From Rhodobacteraceae bacterium EhC02 (GTDB lineage Bacteria; Pseudomonadota; Alphaproteobacteria; Rhodobacterales; Rhodobacteraceae): a DNA stretch of 48,377 nucleotides. Positions 41,255 through 48,377 of this stretch are shown piece after piece. The translations under genes and the position numbers were made by a program. The notes under the pieces were generated by a model, which was given only the letters and a program-made list of their open reading frames with translations, made no database searches and had not been told where the DNA came from. The number at the start of each line of letters is the position of its first letter. Positions within the stretch are counted from its first letter, which is position 1. The DNA is taken from contig LXYH01000022.1 of assembly GCA_001650895.1 (NCBI GenBank), positions 43 to 48,419 of the forward strand. The letters run 5' to 3'.

Positions 41255-42085
41255 ATGAAAAAGCTCGCATTTTGCGCGGCACTTGCCGCCGCGCCGGCCT
41301 TTGCCGAACAGCCCGTCACCATCAACTTTGCCGCCGAAATCGGTGGTCAGCCCTTTGCCTGCGATGCAACCTATGGCGGGCTGGGCGCGACCACGGCCGA
41401 GGTCCGCGCCGTGGACTTCCGCCTCTATGTCAGTGGCGTCGAAATGATCGCCGCTGATGGCAGCCGTGTTCCCGTGACACTGAATGAAAGCGATTGGCAA
41501 CATGCAGGCGTGGCCCTGCTGGATTTCGAAGATGCGACCGCCGCCTGTGCCAACGGAACCGCGCCGGTGAACACAGCAGTCAGCGGCACCGTGGCCGAGG
41601 GTGACTATACCGGTGTCGCCTTCAAGGTCGGTGTGCCTTTCGCGATGAACCATGGCGACCCGACCGTCGCGCCGTCGCCCTTGAACCTGACTTCGATGTT
41701 CTGGAACTGGCGGGGCGGATACAAGTTCGTGCGCATCGACATGGTCCCCACCGACCGCAGCGCCGATGGTCCAAAGGGCTGGTTCCTGCACCTTGGCTCG
41801 ACCATGTGCGCGTCTGAAGGCAAGACCGACGCCCCCGCCACGCCTTGCAAGTCGCCGAACCTGATGGACATCGCGTTCGACAACTTCGATCCGTCATCCC
41901 AGACCCTGGTGATCGACCCGGCCGCTGTCGTGGCCGATGCCGATCTGCGCATGAACGCGGCCGAAACCTCACCCGGCTGCATGTCTTTCCCCGGCGATGC
42001 GGATTGCACGACGGTCATGGCCAAGCTTGGCCTGCCCTATGGCGAGATCGCTGCCGCCGAGCAGCAGCTGATCAAGGCGCGCTGA
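41255..42085 (+). CDS. mbnP: MbnP-type four-Cys copper protein (metallo-mystery pair)
   Basis: 276 residues, exported (MKKLAFCAALAAAPAFAEQ). It opens with VTINFAAEIGGQPFACDATYGG and carries the conserved MFWNWRGGYKFVRIDM stretch plus paired cysteines (ACANG, MCASEG, PCKSP, GCMSF, DCTTV), as in the four-Cys metallo-mystery-pair family. In MbnP a tryptophan is oxidised to kynurenine by the partner di-heme enzyme MbnH and helps bind copper. A GGAGA site precedes the start. The mbnH gene follows after 1 nt. Confidence 0.9.
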   Translation: MKKLAFCAALAAAPAFAEQPVTINFAAEIGGQPFACDATYGGLGATTAEVRAVDFRLYVSGVEMIAADGSRVPVTLNESDWQHAGVALLDFEDATAACANGTAPVNTAVSGTVAEGDYTGVAFKVGVPFAMNHGDPTVAPSPLNLTSMFWNWRGGYKFVRIDMVPTDRSADGPKGWFLHLGSTMCASEGKTDAPATPCKSPNLMDIAFDNFDPSSQTLVIDPAAVVADADLRMNAAETSPGCMSFPGDADCTTVMAKLGLPYGEIAAAEQQLIKAR

Positions 42086-42086
42086 C

Positions 42087-43199
42087 ATGCGCCGCGCCGT
42101 GCCTTTCGCGGCGGCGCTGGTGATCCTGTCGGGGGCGGCCTTCGCCCTCGACGACGGCGGCTATGACTGGCCGCTGCCCGACTGGATGCCACGCCCGCCC
42201 GTGCCCGATGACAACCCGATGAGCACCGCCAGGGTCGAACTTGGACGGCACCTGTTCTACGACTCCCGCCTGTCGGGGGACGGCACAGTGGCCTGCGCCT
42301 CGTGCCACGATCCGGCGCGCGCCTTCACAGACGGGCGCAAGAGGGCCGTGGGCATCCACGGGACGGTGGGAAACCTGAACGCACCCAGCCTTGCCAATGT
42401 CGCCTATCTGCCCATCAACGCCTGGGCAAATCCGCACATGACCTCGCTGGAGTTTCAGGCACTGGTGCCGCTGTTCGGAGAGGCCCCGGACGAGATGGGC
42501 GCAACCGGACAGGAAGACCGCATCTTTTCGCTGCTGGCCGACGACCCCTACTATGCCGAAGCTTTCCCGCAGGCCTTTCCCGACCGCCAAGCGCCGGATC
42601 TGTTCGCCGTGACCCGTGCGCTGGGAGCATTTCAGCGCAGCCTCATGTCATTTCACAGCCCCTATGACCGGTTCAAATACGGCGGCGATCTGGAGGCGCT
42701 GTCGGACAGCGCCAAACGCGGTGAACAGCTGTTCTTTGACCATCGGTTCGAATGTTACCACTGCCATCAGGGCGTCCTGTTCACCGATAATTTCCAGCGC
42801 GAAGGCAGCCCTTGGGTCGAAACCGGCTTTCACAACACGGGGCTTTATTCCGACTACCCGGCCAACGCGCCGGGCCGGATCGAAATCACCGGCGCGCCGG
42901 GCGATGCGGGCCTGTTTCGAACGCCCAGCCTGCGCAATGTCGCCGTGACCGCGCCCTACATGCATGACGGATCAATTCCCGACCTGCGCGGGGTTCTGGC
43001 GCATTACGCGAACGGCGGCCGCGAGGGGCATGCAAACCAGGATGGCATGATCGTGGGCTTCGAAGCGACCGAGGCCGAGATCGCCGACATCATGGCCTTT
43101 CTCGAAAGCCTGACCGACGAGACTTTCCTGACCAACCCGGACCATGCCGACCCCTGGCCCGAAAATCATCCCGCCCGCATCAACCGGGCCGACCCATAG
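42087..43199 (+). CDS. mbnH: MbnH-type di-heme cytochrome c peroxidase homologue
   Basis: 370 residues, exported (MRRAVPFAAALVILSGAAFA). Two c-type heme motifs lie at 70-74 (CASCH) and 223-227 (CYHCH). The MauG/CcpA-like fold is shown by ELGRHLFYDSRLS and FRTPSLRNVAVTAPYMHDGS. MbnH forms a high-valent di-heme state that oxidises a tryptophan in MbnP. Its position 1 nt after mbnP makes the pair assignment firm. No methanobactin precursor is apparent, as is usual for most mbnPH pairs. Confidence 0.93.
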   Translation: MRRAVPFAAALVILSGAAFALDDGGYDWPLPDWMPRPPVPDDNPMSTARVELGRHLFYDSRLSGDGTVACASCHDPARAFTDGRKRAVGIHGTVGNLNAPSLANVAYLPINAWANPHMTSLEFQALVPLFGEAPDEMGATGQEDRIFSLLADDPYYAEAFPQAFPDRQAPDLFAVTRALGAFQRSLMSFHSPYDRFKYGGDLEALSDSAKRGEQLFFDHRFECYHCHQGVLFTDNFQREGSPWVETGFHNTGLYSDYPANAPGRIEITGAPGDAGLFRTPSLRNVAVTAPYMHDGSIPDLRGVLAHYANGGREGHANQDGMIVGFEATEAEIADIMAFLESLTDETFLTNPDHADPWPENHPARINRADP

Positions 43200-43208
43200 G
43201 AGACTGAC

Positions 43209-43676
43209 ATGAAACGCGCGCTTCTGTCCCTGATGCTGCTTGCCGCACCCGCGCTGGCCCATGACCAGATGGCAGGTGATCTGCACATCATCCACCCCTC
43301 GATCCCGGCGCCCGCAGCCAATGCCAGGTCGGCGGCGGGCTATGTCACCATCTCGAACGAAGGCGACACACCTGAAGAACTGATCGGCGTGCGCACGCCA
43401 TTTGCGGCCTCGACCTCGCTGCACACCACGATCTTTGAGGATGGTATCGCAAAGATGCGCCCGCTGATCGGGGTGCCCATCGCACCGGGCGAGGTGATCA
43501 ACCTTGAACCCGGCAGCATGCATGTCATGTTCATGGGGCTGACTGGTCCCGCAATGGTCGGCGACATGATCCCTGCCACGCTGATCTTCCGGCATGCCGG
43601 CGAAGTCGCCGTCGAATTCATGGTCGATCCGGCGGATGGTGTCGATCATTCCACCATGGATCACGGCAAGAACTGA
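43209..43676 (+). CDS. PCu(A)C-type periplasmic copper chaperone
   Basis: 155 residues with signal peptide MKRALLSLMLLAAPALA. The copper ligands of the family are visible: a histidine and methionine in LHTTIFEDGIAKMRPL, and HVMFMGL. The His/Met-rich C-terminus (VDHSTMDHGKN) adds ligands. PCu(A)C delivers Cu(I) to the CuA or CuB site of cytochrome oxidases. It follows mbnH by 9 nt and so is part of one copper operon. Confidence 0.93.
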   Translation: MKRALLSLMLLAAPALAHDQMAGDLHIIHPSIPAPAANARSAAGYVTISNEGDTPEELIGVRTPFAASTSLHTTIFEDGIAKMRPLIGVPIAPGEVINLEPGSMHVMFMGLTGPAMVGDMIPATLIFRHAGEVAVEFMVDPADGVDHSTMDHGKN

Positions 43677-43679
43677 TCC

Positions 43680-44063
43680 TTGCATATTTGGGGCTTCATA
43701 ACGCGCGCGCTTCTGCTTCTGGCGCTGCTTGGCACGGCAACCGTGCCAAGCGGGATGATGCGCGTGCAAGGCCCCGAAGGCGTGCTGATGGTGTTGTGCA
43801 CCCCCGAGGGCACGAAAGACGTCTGGCTGACCGATGAAGGCGAGATCTTGCCCCTGGAGGATGGCGAGCCCGTTCACGATGGAAATGACGCGGGGCATTG
43901 CGTTCAGGTTTCCGTTGCGGGCACGGAAATCGCACCGAGTCCCGGTCCCCTGATCCGCCTGCCGCCCTGGCCGATGGCGTCGCCGATGATCGCGGCGCAA
44001 CGTCCCGTTTCCCAAAATCATTTTCACCACAATCGCAGCCGCGCGCCACCTCTTCCCGTCTGA
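43680..44063 (+). CDS. small DUF2946-like membrane or exported protein
   Basis: 127 residues from a TTG at 43680, 3 nt after the PCu(A)C stop. No ATG occurs before residue 26. A hydrophobic helix (about 8-22) is followed by a VLCTPEG motif, HCVQV and a His-rich end finishing SRAPPLPV. LCTPEG and a C-terminal RAPP tail are usual in DUF2946-type proteins near copper genes. The tail nearly equals that of the protein at 40830-41189, so the two may be distant paralogues. Confidence 0.65.
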   Translation: MHIWGFITRALLLLALLGTATVPSGMMRVQGPEGVLMVLCTPEGTKDVWLTDEGEILPLEDGEPVHDGNDAGHCVQVSVAGTEIAPSPGPLIRLPPWPMASPMIAAQRPVSQNHFHHNRSRAPPLPV

Positions 44064-44119
44064 TCCTTCAGCCGGGGCGACGCGCCCCTTGTCCCCATTT
44101 CCAAGACAAGGAAACCCGC

Positions 44120-44836
44120 ATGACTGCGATGATACACCCATGGCCAGACCATGGCCTGCACCCTGTCGAACCTCGACCCGCTCTGTTTCGCGGGCTGTCC
44201 CGCGCCCAGATGCGCCACATCCGTCGGGCTGTTGCGACAGAGCCTTACCGTGCCGGCGAGACCCTGCCACGCAGCGGCCTGGATGCGCCCTTTGTCGGGC
44301 TCGTTCTGTCCGGAGCACTGCGCGAGGACCGCGAGCTGCCCAAAGGCGGAAGTCATCTGCTGGCACTGACCTTTCCGGGCGAAGCCTTTGCCCCGCAAGG
44401 GTGTGACCGGGCCAAGGGCACCCTGACTGCCATCGGCGACACCGAAGTGCTGACCTGCGATCACACCACGTTCGAGGAACTGGCCATCGCGATTCCGCGC
44501 CTGCGGCTGAACCTTCTGCATCTGGTGCAGGATCAGCTGGCGCAGGCGCAATACTGGCAACTTCTGCTGGGGCGGAAAACGGCCAGCGAACGGATCGCAT
44601 CAATGCTGCGGTGTTTTCACCAGCGGCAAGGCCAGCCCGGCGAAATCCATCTGCCCGTAAGCCGCGCGGAACTGGGGCAGTTGACCGGCCTGACGCTTGA
44701 AACCGTCTCGCGCCAGATGCGCGCGCTGGAAAAGGCCGGGCTGATCGCCATGCCGCAACCAACCCGCATTCGTATCCGCGACGTGGATGCGTTGACCAAT
44801 CTGGCCGGCGACGTGCCTGCACGCCGCGCTGCCTGA
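44120..44836 (+). CDS. Crp/Fnr family transcriptional regulator
   Basis: 238 residues: a cyclic-nucleotide-binding-like domain (about 20-140) and a C-terminal helix-turn-helix, SRAELGQLTGLTLETVSRQMRALEKAGLI. The recognition helix carries the E-x-x-S-R pattern of FNR (LETVSR), so the site should resemble TTGAT-N4-ATCAA. FNR's N-terminal cysteine cluster is missing, so it is not an oxygen-sensing Fe-S FNR. The signal may be redox, NO, heme or copper. An AAGGA site precedes the start. It sits between the copper genes and the ABC importer and may control both. Confidence 0.88.
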   Translation: MTAMIHPWPDHGLHPVEPRPALFRGLSRAQMRHIRRAVATEPYRAGETLPRSGLDAPFVGLVLSGALREDRELPKGGSHLLALTFPGEAFAPQGCDRAKGTLTAIGDTEVLTCDHTTFEELAIAIPRLRLNLLHLVQDQLAQAQYWQLLLGRKTASERIASMLRCFHQRQGQPGEIHLPVSRAELGQLTGLTLETVSRQMRALEKAGLIAMPQPTRIRIRDVDALTNLAGDVPARRAA

Positions 44837-44861
44837 TCCCATGAACACAAGAGGAGAAACC

Positions 44862-45944
44862 ATGAAACTTGCACTGACCACCTGCCTCGCGACGCTGCTG
44901 ACAACCGCCGCCTGGGCCGAGATCACCATCACCGATCTACGGGACCGCACCGTGACGCTGGACGCCCCGGCGGAACGCGTGCTTCTGGGCTTTTACTACG
45001 AAGATTTTCTTGCCGTGGCGGGCGATGGGGCTGCCGACAGGATCGTCGGGCTGTCACGTGGCCCCTGGGCCGACTGGCGCCCGAAACAGTGGCAGGCCTA
45101 CACACAGACCTTCCCGCAGCTGGCCGACCTGCCGGATGTGGGTGACACTGAAAGCAGCACCTTCTCGATCGAGGCGGCACTGGCGACGAACCCCGACCTG
45201 GTGATCCTTGCCGGTTGGCAATACGACGCCTTGGGAGAGTCCGCACAGCAATTCGACACCGCAGGCGTGCCGGTTCTGGTGCTGGACTACAACGCGCAGA
45301 CACTTGAGGCGCACCTCGCCTCGACGCGGGCGCTGGGTCAGGCCATGGGCACCGAAGACCGCGCCGAGGCCCTTGCGACGCTTTATGCAGACATGACCGC
45401 CGACACCGCAAAGCGTGTCAATGCTTCGACCGAAAACCCCAAGGTCTATGTCGAACTGGCGCAAAAAGGCCCGGACGAGGTCGGCAATTCCTACGCGGGT
45501 GGCATGTGGGGTGGCGTGATCGACCGGCTCAAGGGCCAGAACATTGCCAATGGTCAGATCGAGAACTGGGGGCCCTTGTCGCCCGAATACGTTCTGGCCG
45601 AGGCACCCGAAGTGATCCTGTTGTCCGGCTCGGAATGGCTGAACCGTCCCGCTGCCGTGCCGATGGGCTTTGGCGCGGACAAGGCTTTGGCCCAGACGCG
45701 CATCGACGCCTACAAGGCCCGCGCAGGATGGGCTGATCTGCCAGCGGTGAAAAACGGCAAGGTCTACGGCATCTATCATGGCGGGACGCGCACCCTGTCG
45801 GATTTCGCCTATTTCCGCTTCCTCGGCAAAGCCTTGCACCCTGCGGCCTTTGCCGATGTTGACCCGCAGGCCGAGCTGGAACAGTTCTACGCCGACTGGC
45901 TGCCGATCAAGCCGGAAGGCACCTTCGTGATGCAGGCGGAATGA
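44862..45944 (+). CDS. FecB/BtuF-like ABC importer periplasmic binding protein
   Basis: 360 residues with signal peptide MKLALTTCLATLLTTAAWA. The DLRDRTVTLDAPAERVLLGF opening and the two-lobed periplasmic-binding-protein-2 layout (EAALATNPDLVILAGWQYDA; LAEAPEVILLSGSEW) are those of iron-siderophore, heme and cobalamin receptors. A GAGGAG site supports the start at 44862. Its stop overlaps the permease start (ATGA). The ligand is unknown. Given the copper neighbours, a metallophore or a metal cofactor is likely. Confidence 0.9.
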   Translation: MKLALTTCLATLLTTAAWAEITITDLRDRTVTLDAPAERVLLGFYYEDFLAVAGDGAADRIVGLSRGPWADWRPKQWQAYTQTFPQLADLPDVGDTESSTFSIEAALATNPDLVILAGWQYDALGESAQQFDTAGVPVLVLDYNAQTLEAHLASTRALGQAMGTEDRAEALATLYADMTADTAKRVNASTENPKVYVELAQKGPDEVGNSYAGGMWGGVIDRLKGQNIANGQIENWGPLSPEYVLAEAPEVILLSGSEWLNRPAAVPMGFGADKALAQTRIDAYKARAGWADLPAVKNGKVYGIYHGGTRTLSDFAYFRFLGKALHPAAFADVDPQAELEQFYADWLPIKPEGTFVMQAE

Positions 45945-46984
45945 GCGTTCCAGCGCATGATCAGAGCGGCTTCGGCCGCTCTGGCCTATCCCGGATGGGG
46001 GCGGTTTGCGCCGCCCTCGTCCTTTTGGCGGCTCTGATGGTGGCGGATCTGATGACGGGTCCGGCAGGCTTGCCGCTGTCCGACGTGCTGCAAGGCTTGC
46101 GCGACGGGCCTTCAGGCGAAAACCGACGTCTCGCCACCATCCTGTGGCACTTGCGGATGCCGCAGACGCTGATGGCCGCCCTGGTCGGTTATGCACTGGG
46201 GATTGCCGGGTTGATGATGCAGACGATCCTGAACAACCCCCTGGCCAGCCCATATACGCTGGGCTTTTCCGCCGCTGCGGGCTTTGGCGCGGCCACGGTG
46301 ATCCTGTTCGGAACGGCGCTGCCGGTCGCCATGTGGGTCGGCGTGCCTTTGGCCGCCTTTGCCGCCACCCTGACAGCCGCAGCCCTTGTCTACCTTGTCG
46401 CGCGCTATCGCGGCGCCTCGCCCGAGATGCTGGTGCTGGCGGGGATCGCCGTGCTGTTCCTGTTCCAATCGCTGCAATCGCTGTTGCAGTTCATGGCCGC
46501 GCCCGAGGTGTTGCAGCAGATCGTCTTCTGGCTGTTCGGCAGCCTGCTCAAAGCGACATGGACCAGTGTGCAAGTCCTGGCCGGCATCCTGGCTCTGACC
46601 CTGCCGTTGATCGCGCGCGAGGTCTGGAATCTCACCAGCCTGCGCCTTGGCGATGGCAATGCCGCCAGCCTCGGCCTGAATGTCGACGCCCTGCGCCGCC
46701 GCGTTCTGGTGCTGGTGGCGCTGCTGACCGCAGGCGCTGTCAGTTTTACCGGGACCATAGGTTTCGTCGGTCTTATCGCACCGCATGTGGGCCGCGCCCT
46801 GGTCGGCGAGGATCACCGCTTCGGCTTGCCCATGGCAGGCATCATGGGGGCTGTGGTGCTGGTCGCGGCCTCGGTCACGGGCAAGCTGATCTCGCCCGGC
46901 GCGGTTATCCCCGTGGGCATCATCACAGCCATAGCAGGCATTCCGATGCTTTTGGGTGTCATCCTGATGAAAGGGACGAAATGA
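45941..46984 (+). CDS. FecCD-family ABC importer permease
   Basis: 347 residues, about ten helices. Family signatures include LRMPQTLMAALVGYALGIAG, NNPLASPYTLGFSAAAGFGA, FTGTIGFVGLIAPHVGRALVG and PGAVIPVGIITAIAGIPMLL. It works as a homodimer with the downstream ATPase. Both ends overlap neighbours by 4 nt, so the three importer genes are strictly coupled. Confidence 0.95.
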   Translation: MSVPAHDQSGFGRSGLSRMGAVCAALVLLAALMVADLMTGPAGLPLSDVLQGLRDGPSGENRRLATILWHLRMPQTLMAALVGYALGIAGLMMQTILNNPLASPYTLGFSAAAGFGAATVILFGTALPVAMWVGVPLAAFAATLTAAALVYLVARYRGASPEMLVLAGIAVLFLFQSLQSLLQFMAAPEVLQQIVFWLFGSLLKATWTSVQVLAGILALTLPLIAREVWNLTSLRLGDGNAASLGLNVDALRRRVLVLVALLTAGAVSFTGTIGFVGLIAPHVGRALVGEDHRFGLPMAGIMGAVVLVAASVTGKLISPGAVIPVGIITAIAGIPMLLGVILMKGTK

Positions 46985-47721
46985 GCCTTGCCCTGAACAA
47001 CTTCACTGTCCATGCCGGGCGCCAATGCCTGTTGCAGATCGACAGCCTGACGCTGCCGTCCACAGGTTTGTTCGGCGTGATCGGCCCCAATGGCGCAGGC
47101 AAATCGACATTACTGCGCGCCTTGGCGGGCCTTGTCCCGCATGGCGGATCCAAGCGGCTGGACGGCGGCTGGCCGGAGGCCTCCCGGATCGGCTTTCTGC
47201 CGCAGAACTTTGCGGTGTCAGCGAGCATGTCCGTTGCCGAATGCGTTCTGCTGGGGCGGCGCGAACGGCTTGGCTGGCGCATCAGCGCCCATGACCGGTC
47301 AGAGGTCGCCCGAGTGCTGGCCTTGCTGGACCTGTCGGCACTGGCCACGGCGCGAATGGATCGCCTGTCAGGCGGCCAACAACAGCGGGTGCTTCTCGCC
47401 CAACGCCTGTTGCGCGACCCGCGCCTCTTGATCCTGGACGAGCCCACAAGCGCCCTTGACCTGCATCACCAGCTTCAAGTCCTGAGCCACCTTCGGACCC
47501 TTGCGCAAGACATTCTGGTGATCGCCGCGTTGCACGATCTGACGCTTGCCGGGCGCTTTGCCGATCATCTTGTTCTGATCGCCAACGGCAGGCTGGGGGC
47601 CGCGTCCACCCCGGATCGCGTCCTCCTGCCTTCCTGTCTGGACCCGGTCTATGCCATCCGCAGCGAACTGCTTCCCGATCGCGACAACAGTCCGGTCGTC
47701 GTCGCACATCAGGCGGGTTGA
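46981..47721 (+). CDS. FecE/FhuC-like ABC importer ATPase
   Basis: 246 residues: Walker A IGPNGAGKSTLLRALAG, Q-loop FLPQNFAV, signature RLSGGQQQRVLLAQRLL, Walker B LLILDEPTSALDL and switch histidine AALHDLTLAG. The start ATG at 46981 overlaps the permease TGA. It completes the importer. No TonB-dependent outer-membrane receptor follows; instead IS remnants begin within 30 nt. Confidence 0.95.
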   Translation: MSLALNNFTVHAGRQCLLQIDSLTLPSTGLFGVIGPNGAGKSTLLRALAGLVPHGGSKRLDGGWPEASRIGFLPQNFAVSASMSVAECVLLGRRERLGWRISAHDRSEVARVLALLDLSALATARMDRLSGGQQQRVLLAQRLLRDPRLLILDEPTSALDLHHQLQVLSHLRTLAQDILVIAALHDLTLAGRFADHLVLIANGRLGAASTPDRVLLPSCLDPVYAIRSELLPDRDNSPVVVAHQAG

Positions 47722-47746
47722 TCAGGAATAGGCCTGAAAAGGGCGC

Positions 47747-47889
47747 TGCCAAGAACGCTACAACACCGTTGGCCCTCACGGCCCCTTTGGATACCGACCT
47801 CCGACACCTGAAAGTATTGTCCAGATGGACCAGAGGCCGATCATGCAGGACCAATCAACATGGACCACTCGGTGGGTGCGGACCACAAG
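47747..47889 (+). pseudogene. IS3-family transposase (orfB) C-terminal remnant
   Basis: One frame reads QERYNTVGPHGPFGYRPPTPE, a slightly altered form of the YNTVRPHSSLGYRPPAPE ending of IS3-family OrfB integrases. The upstream catalytic part is gone, because the ABC ATPase gene ends only 25 nt earlier. The stretch TGGACCACTCGGTGGGTGCG at 47860-47879 recalls an IS3 terminal sequence. No intact start or terminal repeat pair is seen. Confidence 0.7.
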
Positions 47890-48201
47890 GCTGACGCACG
47901 GCTCCATCACTCGGACGAGGGGTCGCAATACACCACCGGGCAGATTCAGCGCCTGCTGGCCGACAATAGCATCACTTGTTCCATGAGCAGGGCTGGCAAC
48001 GTCCGGGACAATTCTGCGATGGAGAGCTTCTTTTCTTCGCTGAAAATCGCACGGACCAACCGCAAGGTCTACCTACACCGCGACGAAGCCCGCGCAGACG
48101 TGCTCGACTATATCGAGCGCTTCTGCAACCCGCGCAGACGGCATTCGAAACGGGGCTATCTCCGCCTCATGGAGTTCGATGCCCGCGCCATGCTGGCTTA
48201 A
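47890..48201 (+). pseudogene. second IS3-family transposase remnant (rve domain C-terminus)
   Basis: The reading LHHSDEGSQYTTGQIQRLLAD is followed by a MSRAGNVRDNSAMESFFSSLK segment, then DYIERFCNPRRRHSKRGYLR. These are the last two acidic catalytic sites and the tail of an IS3-family DDE integrase. The first catalytic Asp and the N-terminal half are missing, so it is non-functional. CCCTGTCCACGAAACCGG at 48204-48221 looks like its 3' terminal repeat. It abuts the first remnant, suggesting one element inserted into or recombined with another. Confidence 0.85.
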
Positions 48202-48295
48202 CCCCCTGTCCACGAAACCGGAAGCAGCACAGCATCGCATTGAGATCGCGGGGGCATTGGCGGGCATTCTGGCGTTGGGGGGATGCACAAACGAC

Positions 48296-48320
48296 AAGGC
48301 CCGCATCGAGTGCGGGCCTT
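48296..48320 (-). terminator. terminator hairpin after tRNA-Met
   Basis: A perfect 10-bp stem, AAGGCCCGCA and TGCGGGCCTT with a 5-nt loop, lies 13 nt beyond the tRNA 3' end. On the minus strand it is followed by GTCGTTTG, a poor T-tract, but its position and strength suit a tRNA terminator. Confidence 0.7.
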
Positions 48321-48333
48321 AGGTCGGAAACGA

Positions 48334-48377
48334 TGGTTGCGGGAGTAGGATTTGAACCTACGACCTTCAGGTTATGA
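48334..48377 (-). tRNA. tRNA-Met (anticodon CAT), 3' part only
   Basis: The reverse strand shows the anticodon loop TCATAA, the anticodon stem 3' side CCTGA, the T arm GTAGGTTCAAATCCTAC, the acceptor strand TCCCGCA, a discriminator A and an encoded CCA. The 5' half is outside the window. The anticodon stem lacks the three G:C pairs of initiator tRNA (CCCG expected on this side), so an elongator Met tRNA is more likely. CAT-anticodon Ile2 cannot be excluded. Confidence 0.85.

Noticed and set aside
40422-41282. 286-residue minus-strand frame
   Set aside because: It is antisense to the small exported copper-locus protein and has no recognisable domain or ribosome site.
41255-43199. methanobactin biosynthesis locus
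   Set aside because: Only the mbnP/mbnH pair is present. No MbnB/MbnC homologue or precursor peptide is seen, and most mbnPH pairs occur without them.
46006-46980. N-terminal extension of the ABC ATPase frame
   Set aside because: It overlaps the permease gene entirely in another frame and is Arg-rich noise. The ATPase starts at 46981 with a typical ABC N-terminus.

Overview
The window looks like chromosomal DNA of a GC-rich alphaproteobacterium of the Rhodobacterales (Roseobacter/Paracoccus-like). This rests on the two TRAP transporters, a cyd locus with perfect or near-perfect FNR (FnrL-type) boxes, an NsrR-like Rrf2 regulator, a DUF5368-like protein and the overall gene style. Most genes sit in tight operons with ATGA or TGATG start/stop overlaps. 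No prophage, CRISPR array or replication origin is visible. The only mobile DNA is a pair of decayed IS3-family fragments at the right end, next to a partial tRNA-Met.

Left part (1-13000). The tail of a dctPQM-type TRAP operon (minus strand) follows a tRNA-Gly with its own promoter and terminator. Next comes a six-gene minus-strand catabolic operon: class V aminotransferase, a second TRAP system (P, Q, M), a crotonase-fold protein lacking both usual catalytic glutamates, and a CaiB/BaiF CoA-transferase. It is divergent from a fused FAD/Fe-S 2-hydroxyacid dehydrogenase and a GntR/FCD regulator. Two strong overlapping sigma70 promoters face each other in the 147-bp divergent gap. Together these genes look like uptake and CoA-dependent breakdown of an unidentified small organic acid.

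Middle (13000-24900). A P1B-type metal ATPase, a methyltransferase, a DUF5368-like membrane protein and a Tat-exported sulfide:quinone-oxidoreductase-like flavoprotein lie downstream of cydX, cydB and cydA. Upstream of these are cydC and cydD. An FNR box precedes cydA and another precedes cydD, the second shared with a divergent nsrR-like gene. This is a low-oxygen/NO/sulfide respiration module. A NIPSNAP protein follows.

The most unusual region is 25340-40416: 17 minus-strand genes in one tightly packed presumed operon. Five consecutive genes match in kind, size and order the TagQ-TagR-TagS-TagT-PpkA signalling module of type VI secretion: lipoprotein, FGE/SUMF1 protein, FtsX-like permease, ABC ATPase, and an exported vWA protein resembling the PpkA C-terminus. 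There is no kinase domain and no T6SS gene here. Instead the module is joined to an ExbB/TolQ-like proton channel, two ExbD/TolR-like anchored proteins, a TPR-like protein, several exported coiled-coil proteins and a terminal trypsin-like protease. I propose a proton-motive-force-coupled, T6SS-independent envelope sensing or remodelling system.

Right part (40830-47721, plus strand). This is a copper locus: a small DUF2946-like protein, MbnP-type four-Cys protein, MbnH-type di-heme cytochrome, PCu(A)C chaperone, a second small DUF2946-like protein and a Crp/Fnr-type regulator. It is followed by a complete FecCD-type metallophore or cofactor ABC importer (binding protein, permease, ATPase). Two IS3 remnants, a terminator and the 3' part of a tRNA-Met(CAT) close the window.
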